This document shows, one piece after another, positions 9,865-17,632 of a stretch of 39,869 nt of DNA. The position numbers were made by a program, and so were the translations under genes. The DNA is from Discostella pseudostelligera (Eukaryota; Bacillariophyta; Thalassiosirophyceae; Thalassiosirales; Thalassiosiraceae): NCBI GenBank assembly GCA_036940085.1, contig JALLBK010000062.1:1-39869 (forward strand), written 5' to 3'. The notes beneath the pieces are model-generated. The model was not told the DNA's origin and ran no database searches. It saw only the letters and a list, made by a program, of their open reading frames with translations. The stretch's first letter is position 1. Each line of letters begins with the position of its first letter.

Positions 9865-10680
9865 ATGATGTCCCAGCGACGGCGACTACTAGTGCGATGT
9901 TCATCGTCAATTCCAGCTCCTCCCCTAATGAGCAGTAGACACGGGTGCCATGATGCCGACACATCATCATCATCAGCAGCAGCAGCAGCTGCAGTATCAT
10001 CGCAACGGCGCATCATGTCAACAACCTTGACCGAATCTTTGAATCCCAGCGGCTTTTGTCCTCTTCATCATCAACATTATCCGGATAGCGAAATTTTCAG
10101 CAGTAGAGATAGCGGAATATGTAGGAGGCACAACTCATCATCAACAACTGGTGACGATGAAATCTCCGGTATTCGGGGAGGTGCTGACCTTCTATCGTCT
10201 GGATCCTCGGCCACAGGAACACATCGCAAAATCATATTAGAATCATATGCACCCTCGGGAATTGATGTCAATGGTCTAATATGTGTCGGTGGAGACAACA
10301 ATAATATCGACTTGACCACCAAAAATGAGAACGAAGAGTACGGAGACTTACCAGGAATGTCCAAAATTATTCACATGAATGGTAGCATCCTCGCCTTTCC
10401 TACCATGTGTTTTCTATGGAATGTCAAATACCCCCATGAGGTGACGTTGGACAGTTTGGCACCTGTACGACTGTATACTCCATCGATTCAATATCTCTTC
10501 CTGGGATGCGATACTCCCTTTCCCTCGAGTGCCATAGCCAAAATTAAGAAAGAAATGAAGACGAGGCATGAGATTGTGGTGGAGAGTATGGATGTTATGA
10601 ATGCCATGGGAACGTTTAATATATTGAATGGGGAAGATCGACGAGTGGCTTGTGCGATTGTTATGAATGTCGATGAATGA
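9865..10680 (+). CDS. NDUFAF3-like (Mth938 domain) complex I assembly factor
   Basis: The 271-residue product has an N-terminal Arg/Ser/Ala-rich extension (about 1-120) compatible with mitochondrial import. It then has a Mth938/DUF498 domain: IILESYAPSGIDVNG, GSILAFPTMCFLWNV, SIQYLFLGCDTPFPS, AMGTFNILNGEDRRVACAIV. In human NDUFAF3 the same order (DSYNSRGFTING, QWNV, VVGTGD, ACATFNFL, EGRVTGAAL) defines a factor for assembly of the NADH dehydrogenase Q module. Role and mitochondrial location are taken from the family. Start: ATG ATG at 9865/9868. No intron. Confidence 0.85.
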   Translation: MMSQRRRLLVRCSSSIPAPPLMSSRHGCHDADTSSSSAAAAAAVSSQRRIMSTTLTESLNPSGFCPLHHQHYPDSEIFSSRDSGICRRHNSSSTTGDDEISGIRGGADLLSSGSSATGTHRKIILESYAPSGIDVNGLICVGGDNNNIDLTTKNENEEYGDLPGMSKIIHMNGSILAFPTMCFLWNVKYPHEVTLDSLAPVRLYTPSIQYLFLGCDTPFPSSAIAKIKKEMKTRHEIVVESMDVMNAMGTFNILNGEDRRVACAIVMNVDE

Positions 10681-11143
10681 GATATTAGAATGACCAACGT
10701 GCTCGGTGGTTTCTGGCAAGATTTGCAGAATGCTACCATGAACCACATAACTGCAATGGACTATCATCTATGAGATGAGGGATACAAGAAATCGGGAAAA
10801 TACATTTGAGTGAAGTGCACAACCCAAGTTCGTAGTAATTCTGTTTGTAGTAATAGTTAACGAAAAAAGATCATGCATTTGCAAGAGGGAGCGATATTCC
10901 AACAACCCAGTCGATTTCCCAACGCACACTCGCCAACGCATAACGTTTCCACTTCTGTAGAGGCCATACTCCAGGGCTGCTTGAAATTACAAGATTAAAC
11001 TAGAGCATATCCTGCAAAGTGTCCATCGTTTCAAAATAAGAGATTGTGCCGATAAATAAGGTGTCGCCAGGGCTGACCGAAGACACAGTACCCATCGTGT
11101 ATTTATTATTTGCCATTGGTTGTAGCTAAAAGAGGGGTATAAC
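10681..11143. other. Convergent intergenic region, NDUFAF3-like / Psb31 3' ends
   Basis: There is no supported gene in this 463-nt stretch. Short antisense open frames (10414-10767, 10488-10748) are overlaps without family features. It should hold both 3'UTRs and polyadenylation signals. Confidence 0.45.
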
Positions 11144-11799
11144 TTAACGTTGGTAGATGGCGCTGCATAGTAAAAGATGGGCAAAATGATACGTGAGACG
11201 TAAGACATCAGTGTGACAATTATTGGTGACACATAATACGAAATGAGAACCGCCGTTCAGCCACAGACGACAACTTACCCTGCTGGGGTCCTAACCTTGA
11301 AGTCATAATCGTTCGAGAATCCCTGTCCAGAGTTCTTGTCCACTTGAACGACGGCAATTTCATTCGCAGACTTGTATGCCTGGTATGCCTTCTTAAGCGC
11401 ACCGGCATCCTTGGCGCGAATGGCAGCGAAGATCTCATTAGTCTGCTTGACGGCAGCGGCCTGCTCGTCCTTCCTGGCAAGCGCACCAGAGTTGAACAAG
11501 ATGAAGGCATTCTTTTCGGCGGCAACGGCACCAAAGTCACCAGAGTTCACGGCAGACTCAAGGGCGGCAATGCGCTGTCCGTAGATTCCACGAGCACGGC
11601 TTTGTGTGGCCGAGGATCGGGCACCGTCGGCAAGGGCCAAGTTGGGAAGGCCGGCGAGGACGGCGGCTCCGGCGGCAATTTGGCCGGCGGCGGCGCGACG
11701 GTCCATGTTCAAGGAGGTGGAGGCGCGGTCGACCGGGGCGGGCGCGAAGGCGGAAGCCGAGGCGGCGAAGGCGGCAACGATGGCGACGGAGAGCTTCAT
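11144..11799 (-). CDS. psb31: Photosystem II extrinsic protein Psb31
   Basis: Psb31 is a lumenal PSII extrinsic subunit known from diatoms that supports oxygen evolution. Exons on the minus strand are 11799-11279 and a 19-nt terminal exon 11162-11144; the 116-nt intron is GTAAGT...TGCAG. Splicing gives 179 residues ending TPAGAIYQR. The precursor has a signal peptide cut at ASA-FAPAP, a short transit peptide, then a Tat-like thylakoid signal (DRRAAAG, hydrophobic stretch, ALADGA). The mature part has SSATQSRARGIYGQRI, AVAAEKNAFILFNSGA and TNEIFAAIRAKDA. Start ATG 11799 is chosen because the signal peptide begins there. The GC-rich, codon-biased sequence fits high expression. It is head to head with a dehydrogenase gene, 429 bp apart. 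Confidence 0.92.
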
Positions 11800-12228
11800 G
11801 GTTGGACGGGTGTAGGTGTAGGGATAGAGATTTGAGGTGGGATATGCGGCGATGTGTGTGTGACGGCGGCGATGAGCGCGGCGTCGAGTTTTCACCTTCA
11901 ACCTGCCGCAATGAGAAAGGGGGGCACCCCTCCAAAAGCAAAATGATTGTCATGCGATGCAACAAGCATCAGCAACAAAATAAAGGGGGCACCTGGCCTA
12001 ATGGGATTTTTGCCCCGTTAAAAGGCATCAAGATTTGCACCACAAGCACTTCAACTTACGTCACCACGGACGAAGGACAGACGGATCTTTTTTGGAAAGG
12101 AGGGCGGCGGGCGGGGAAACAAGCCCCGCCACCGCGCACTCAAAATCCAAATCCAAAACCACCACAGCGCGCGAGCCTCTATCGTACGATAAGTACCAGC
12201 ACAGCAAAAACAAAAAGCAAGCGCAACC
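11800..12228. promoter_or_regulatory. Bidirectional promoter of Psb31 and the SDR gene
   Basis: No protein is supported here; open frames such as 11604-12242 (plus) are GC-rich shadows of Psb31. An ACGTCA half-site is at about 12057-12062, of the type called CO2/cAMP-responsive in diatoms. The plus-strand start has a strong ACCATGG context. Confidence 0.4.
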
Positions 12229-13330
12229 ATGGACAAAAATGACGCCTACGCCGCCGCCGCCGCCGACGGCGCCACATCGGACACCCGGTTCCGTGGCAAA
12301 ACAATAATCATTACTGGAGCAGGGGGAAACTTTGGTAGAGAGGGATGCCTGTATTTCGCCCGTCGCGGGGCAAATATCGCCGCGTTGGACTTGAACCTAA
12401 ATGCACTTGATGAAACTCTAATCCAGGTGGAAAATGCCAAGTGCAGCGGTAGGATTGAAGCGCACCTATGTGATGTAGCGAATGCAGATTATGTCGAGAA
12501 GACAATACAAACTGTATCAAATAATTTCGGACGAATTGATATGCTCTGGAACAATGCTGGGTATCAGGGAGAGATTAAGCCAACACTCGAGTATGACCCC
12601 GCAGACTTTGCTCGCGTGATGAATATCAATGTCACTGGAATGTTCCATCTATTGCAAAGTGTCGCAAAACGCATGGCAGCTCAAGGAGTCATTGGAGTAA
12701 ATTCTTCGACTAAATCTCATCCATATTCAATTGTAAACACAGCCAGCGTAGCGGCTCTACGTGGTACGCCTGCGATGGTTGCATACAGCTCCAGTAAGGC
12801 GGCGGTTCTAGCAATGACAGTTTGCACGGCAAAGGTTTGTCATTTGTTACTTTATCAACCTCTAGAATTATTGTCATAATTTTGTCGACTAATGGTAACC
12901 TTCGAATTCCTCTTTTGCTGGTCACATCTTTGACAAAAGGATCTGGCCCCACATGGAATACGTGTCAATGCAGTTTCGCCGGCATTGATAGGTCCAGGCT
13001 ACTTGTGGACAAGACAGAATGAACTTCATGCATCTAGTGGCTCACCATACTTTGCATCGGATGCAGAACAAGTTGCCCAAGCTAAGATCAGTGGGTGAGT
13101 AAATGTATTTTGCCGTGTCGTTGCGTGTGTATTGTTCGTGTGCACCTGCAATATTCAACATTGTCAATGATGTCAATTATGCTGTCATTCACAGTGTCCC
13201 AATGAAACGACTCGGGAGCATCGATGAAGTACTAAAGTCGGTGGCATACTTGTTGAGTGACGATTCTAGTTATTCAACTGGTACAAACTTGGTAATCGAT
13301 GGAGGTTTGAGTTGTGGTTTGAAAGCATAA
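12229..13330 (+). CDS. Short-chain dehydrogenase/reductase
   Basis: This is a classical SDR of 298 residues, NAD(P)-dependent; the substrate cannot be read from sequence. Exons are 12229-12834, 12940-13094 and 13195-13330, with introns of 105 nt (GTTTGT...AAAAG) and 100 nt (GTGAGT...ACAG). Features in order: nucleotide-binding TGAGGNFG (about 30), a LDLN acidic end of beta2, DVAN, NNAG (about 110), catalytic Ser region VNTAS, YSSSK (Tyr and Lys of the catalytic site), then DLAPHGIRVNAVSPALIGPGY across the first intron, and C-terminal GTNLVIDGGL. The GTTTGT donor is weaker than others here, but the joined frame restores the family pattern exactly. No targeting peptide is seen, so it is probably cytosolic. 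It lies upstream of the Hv1-like gene in the same direction. Confidence 0.9.
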
Positions 13331-13566
13331 AATTGTACATGACAAACATCACATTGGGCTCGCCTTTACTTTCCTCCATGTAGAACATGATTTTGCAGCA
13401 ATAATCGATTTTCCGGTCAAACGATAGCACAATTGATATTGTATTATAATCTTTTAATGTAGCTTCGTGTTAATTTTCAAATTTAGAATTGAAATGAGTG
13501 CATCACAAACCAGAAGAATCGTTGGGCTCTCCGAGATAGTTCATCCTCGTCAAATATCCAATAACA

Positions 13567-14331
13567 ATGGCGACCATGGCTCGTCGCAGATCACGTGCAC
13601 AGAAACAGAATCATCCTCCGCCAACTTCAGTAGCAGTAGAGTCGTACCAGACAAACCTCACGGTAGTCCCTGAGGAATCCCCTGCAATCGTAGCCGTCAA
13701 ACGAGCACAGCCGACGACGACGACAATGACGGCAGCGGAGGCAACACCATACACAAAGGCAGGATGGTCCATACGACAGAAATTCGAAAAGGCCGCTTAC
13801 ATCATCGAGGAACAACATATTGTCACCTTCTTCCTACTCATTGTCTACTTGGATATTATCCTCGGGACAATGTCCCTAACTGGCAGAATCAACAACACAG
13901 CAATAAATATCCTACGCCGCATGATTCTCTACATCCAATGCATCGAATTAATACTGCAAATGATCCTCTTCCACGTTCGTTTCTTTTCTCATTGGGGGTA
14001 CTGCTTCGATACCATCCTCATGGGTGCCAAACTATTCCATGGACAGTACAATATTGACATTAGTGAATATCAACTGCACATGCTTTCGTTTCTGAGAGTT
14101 TGGCGTTTCATCCGCGTAGTGCAGAGCTACCTTGCCATTGAAATATCGCGACACAAGGAGGAATTGTCATCTCTAATCGAATATACCACGGAATACCAAA
14201 GGAAGTTTGCATCGGCAGAAGAAGAGATTGAACTTTTGAATGAGGCGTTGACGGTGGCAGCGATTGACGCTGCTGAGATGAACGCTGCAAAAGTGCAATA
14301 TCATAAAGAGGGTGATATTTGGTCACCCTAA
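13567..14331 (+). CDS. Hv1-like voltage-gated proton channel
   Basis: Hv1 channels are voltage-sensor domains that conduct protons without a separate pore. The 254-residue product fits: a polar N-terminus, S1 at about 85-104 with Asp96 (TFFLLIVYLDIILG), S2 at about 116-138 with Glu127, S3 with Asp148 (GYCFDTILMG), and S4 at about 172-190 with LRVWRFIRVVQ. The three S4 arginines (177, 180, 183) are spaced as in RLWRVARIIN of animal Hv1. A helical C-terminus with EEEIELLNEAL, like the EKEQEIERLN coiled coil of Hv1, would allow dimers. Differences: Gln186 stands where animal Hv1 has Asn214, Gln131 where it has Lys157, and Gln124 near the Phe150 position, by my manual alignment. It could instead be a voltage-sensor protein with another role. 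ATG 13567 is chosen; no intron. Confidence 0.72.
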   Translation: MATMARRRSRAQKQNHPPPTSVAVESYQTNLTVVPEESPAIVAVKRAQPTTTTMTAAEATPYTKAGWSIRQKFEKAAYIIEEQHIVTFFLLIVYLDIILGTMSLTGRINNTAINILRRMILYIQCIELILQMILFHVRFFSHWGYCFDTILMGAKLFHGQYNIDISEYQLHMLSFLRVWRFIRVVQSYLAIEISRHKEELSSLIEYTTEYQRKFASAEEEIELLNEALTVAAIDAAEMNAAKVQYHKEGDIWSP

Positions 14332-14533
14332 CGTGCGTTTGGAGTCTGGGGAGTTTGTGGTGGGGCCGAGATGAGATGGACAGTTTCGTCATCGGCGGTG
14401 GAGTGCTTAGCCTCTGGGGTTGAATGTGCCCGTAGGACACATAGTTGCCAGTGCAATACATTAAATAGATGTCACATCATACATCATCATGCTGTTGGGC
14501 TCTCATATCAGTATATCTTGCGTCGCGTTGTCC

Positions 14534-15418
14534 TCAGGTGACCTTCGAGCTCCTTCTTCTCGTCTGTTTCCCCGGCTTGGCCACTTTCTTATCGCCACCT
14601 CTGACCTTTGCTGTTGTCGTCGTTATTGGCGTGGCACTCCTAGCAGAAGCCGCCGCAGCAGCAGCTGCCACCGCCGAAGAAAGCTTTCCAGCACCCCCCG
14701 ATCCTCTCCTCGACGAAGTCACCAACCCAAGACATTTCTCTAAATGCAATGCAAGTCGACTCGAAGAGAGTTGTCTACCACAATCGTTGGGACAAGGAAT
14801 GGTATGTTTTGGTTCTTTCCCTGGAATGCGCCCATAAATATCGGTTAATGATGGCATTGTGGTAGTCGTTGCCTTAAGTGCTGATGATGATGGGGTCGCG
14901 GGTAGGTTGTTGTTGACGATGCTGCTGGTGGTGATGGCGGTAGTGCTGGTAGTATTGATGGTGTTACCTTTGACGTCGTGGATATTGTTGCTGCTGTTGG
15001 TTTTGTTGCTAACGTGCGAGCTGGCATCAGAGATAGAGATAGTTTTGCCATCGATTCTTTCACTAACAATTGGACTTCCAGATGTGGCAGCAGAAGAAGA
15101 TTGTTGTTGTTGTTGTTTATCGTTTGTATTGATTTGGAGTCTTATTCGCTTTGTGTCATCAATGTTGGAACTGGAACTGGCGCTACCATATTGATTGGTG
15201 TCGTAGTCGTGTTGTCGTGGGTGGTTTCCTGGCAACTCTTCATTGATGTTTCTTTTCATACTTCGGCCTTCAGCATGTCTTTCGTCAGAGTTATGAGTTG
15301 TAGGAACACCAGCGGCTGCACCATCCGAACTGATGAGTAGTCCAGGTGCAGGTGCAGGCGTAAGAGCTTGCCTCCCGTCCCCATGCTCCTGCCGTCGCAC
15401 CTCGCTCCCTTTCACCAT
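14534..15418 (-). CDS. SGF11/ATXN7L3-like SAGA deubiquitinase-module protein
   Basis: SGF11 anchors and activates the Ubp8/USP22 H2B deubiquitinase in SAGA. The recognisable part is one zinc finger at about residues 209-231: C209-P-N-D-C213, RQLSSSRLALH225LEKC229LG. The SSR-x-A-x-HLEKCLG signature is typical of SGF11. Most members have C-x2-C; here the first pair is C-x3-C. After the finger comes an Ala-rich and Arg/Lys-rich tail (KQTRRRSSKVT) that may contact nucleosomes. The first 190 residues are Ser/Thr/Asn/Gln-rich and look disordered, and I do not see the N-terminal helix that binds Sgf73/Sus1. ATG 15418 is preceded in frame by a stop. It is head to head with the glycosyltransferase gene. 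Confidence 0.75.
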   Translation of the reverse strand: MVKGSEVRRQEHGDGRQALTPAPAPGLLISSDGAAAGVPTTHNSDERHAEGRSMKRNINEELPGNHPRQHDYDTNQYGSASSSSNIDDTKRIRLQINTNDKQQQQQSSSAATSGSPIVSERIDGKTISISDASSHVSNKTNSSNNIHDVKGNTINTTSTTAITTSSIVNNNLPATPSSSALKATTTTMPSLTDIYGRIPGKEPKHTIPCPNDCGRQLSSSRLALHLEKCLGLVTSSRRGSGGAGKLSSAVAAAAAAASARSATPITTTTAKVRGGDKKVAKPGKQTRRRSSKVT

Positions 15419-15794
15419 TCAATTTTCCCCGCCCTCTCCTCCGTCTATTGCTGTTGCATACGATACTTATCCAAACTGGATGGTCGTCGCGGCGACAAGA
15501 ATGGTACAACTATCTACTAGAGAGATACTCCTACTACCTACTAAGTATGCCATAAGCGCTCTTAAGCGGCCTTTGATTTGTGTGTTTTGTGTTTGCAAGA
15601 GGTGAAGATGTCCCGCGCGCGCAACCTTCTTCAACAAGTCGGAGCGGCGAAAGATACGGCGGGAGCGGTTGAGGAAAGATATGGCGGGAACGAGGATGCC
15701 TGTCCATCTCTGGGGGGGGGTGAACCGACCATGGTCGCCACTCGTTCGCCGTCGCACCTATCCCTACTGCCACTGCCACACATGCTCCACCTCG
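15419..15794. promoter_or_regulatory. Bidirectional promoter with two CCCGCC(A/G)TATCTTT elements
   Basis: On the minus strand CCCGCCGTATCTTT (15663-15650) and CCCGCCATATCTTT (15688-15675) lie 25 nt apart. The second covers the in-frame ATG at 15681, a reason to prefer ATG 15795 for the downstream gene. Open frames here (15534-15779 minus, 15578-15955 plus) have no family features. Confidence 0.5.
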
Positions 15795-17427
15795 ATGAAC
15801 AATCAGCCCCCAGCAGCAGCATCACGTCTCTCGCAACGACGGGGTGCGGAGCTAACATCACCAACAGCAGCAACACTACTTCTTCGCTTCTGGAGACACG
15901 CCCTTCTCGTTGTGTTGATCCTTTGCCTTTGGACGCTGCTGTTACTCGGCCATAGAGTCTTCTGGCATGACGAAATTGCGACTGCGACGGATGCATTATT
16001 GTGGTTGCCCGACCCACTCAAAAACAGTGACACATCATTGTCGAGCACTGGTAAACGTCCAGTAGCAACGGCAACCATCGCCTACGCCATCTCACTAATC
16101 AAATGTTCCGACCATCAAACTAATACGCCTGGCCTACTCGACGCAGCACTCATCCTCCGCCACTCCATTCACAATACCTCCATACGCAATCCATTCAGTG
16201 GTTCCAAATACGATTATAAGCTATACGTTATTGCCCATGCTACCAATGCTGTACAATGTGCATCCTCTCTTGCTGATATTGGATATGAGGTACTATTGAA
16301 ACATCCTCCAGTAAAACCGTCTGAAATTCGGGGTGAGCATCTGCGCAAGAGAATTCATAAGGATGGGTGTTGTGGTGAACATGAATTTATCAAATTGTAC
16401 GCATATACTATCACAGGTCATCCCATTGTGGTACATACCGATGTTGATTTTATGTTTTATCAGCCCATGGATGAATTGTTTGATGCCATGTTATATCCAC
16501 ATGATAGTGATGTGGGTAAGTTGGCACGGAGTAAAATCGCGATGGAATATCCAGAGAAGGTCGTACCGGAGAATATTGAGGCGTATTTGACGAGAGATTA
16601 TCATCAAATTATTCCTGGACGAAAGGCAGGTAAGAGTAGTGATGGGAGACTCTGGTTTTTGTCTTCTCCTTCTCTAGAACTAAGAGATGTTTCAATGATC
16701 GGCCCTCTAATCCATCACAACCCCACTCATAACAGCCTTCCAGGCAGGCTTCCTAATTGTAAAACCCAACCCAATCATCTTCAATGAATACATTGACATT
16801 ATCCGCGAGGGTCATTACATCGGCGGCTTCTCTCGTGAAAATGGATGGGGCGGTCTAGGCTATGGTGGTGTCGTGGGTTCCATGACCGTGCAAGGACTAT
16901 CTGCTTACTATTACGACATTATCCGACCCAATACTACAGTAGAATTGAATGGTTGTCGCTACAATCACATGGGTGCAAATATTTATTATGAGAATGTTCC
17001 GAATTTCATAGCAAGATATAAAGATTTGATTGGGAAATGTCGTCGGAATGTGGAGGGGTGCGAGGATTGTCGTAAAACGGATTTGGCATTGATTAAGAAT
17101 ATACATTATACCAATTGTCGCAAGCCATGGCAATGTGCTGGTGTATCCTCGACGTCCAAAGGTGATATTGATCCACGTACGGCTGACTTTGATCATTGCA
17201 TGGAGGTGGTACGAAAGTGGCATGCGATGCGATCGGATTTGGAAGGGCGGGTGCTCGATAGAATGGGGAATGCGACGACAGGAGGTCTACTGCAGGAAGG
17301 TCAGGTGGGGAGTTATATGACAAATGTGTTCATGGGACACTGCAGCGCCAATGGATCGGAGGGATACATACCTATTTCGTTAACGAAGGATATGTGGGCA
17401 CAGGTGGGAGATGTGATATGGAATTGA
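15795..17427 (+). CDS. Golgi-type glycosyltransferase (nucleotide-sugar transferase fold)
   Basis: This looks like a type II membrane glycosyltransferase, probably of the secretory pathway, with unknown donor and acceptor. Exons 15795-16629 and 16748-17427 flank a 118-nt intron (GTAAGA...GGCAG) whose removal restores GRKAGFLIVKPN; the product is 504 residues. A single membrane segment spans about 31-53. The catalytic core has LYVIAHATNAVQC, ELI-type helix EHEFIKLYAYTI, metal-binding D216-V-D218 in VVHTDVDFMFYQPMDELF, and FSRENGWGGLGYGG after the intron, as in GT8-like enzymes. Multiple Cys follow (CRRNVEGCEDCRKTD). An upstream in-frame ATG at 15681 would add 38 residues but sits inside a promoter-like element. 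It is convergent with the MYB gene. Confidence 0.78.
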
Positions 17428-17632
17428 GAAGTTGCTGTGAGGAATGGCTTGAGGAGTGATTCTACTACGGCCAAAGCATTGTATGCCAAGACATCAATAT
17501 TATATCCTGGATGATAACTATGAAAACAATGCAAAGGTGGACAATTTTGACAAATAAACAATTGGATGATCAAGTGATCTGACAATAATCGGTTGATCTT
17601 CAGTGACGCGAAGGCAGGCACCACCATACCAT

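Noticed and set aside
11344..12242. Plus-strand open frames rich in Gly and Arg over Psb31 and its promoter
   Set aside because: They are antisense to the GC-rich Psb31 exon; composition follows from its codon bias.
14859..15340. Plus-strand Val/Leu-rich open frames resembling membrane proteins
   Set aside because: They are antisense to Ser/Asn/Gln-rich codons of the SGF11-like gene, which read as hydrophobic on the other strand.
15681..15794. Upstream ATG of the glycosyltransferase as the start
   Set aside because: The ATG is inside a copy of the promoter element found in other genes, and the next ATG at 15795 gives a normal short cytosolic tail before the membrane segment. Not fully excluded.
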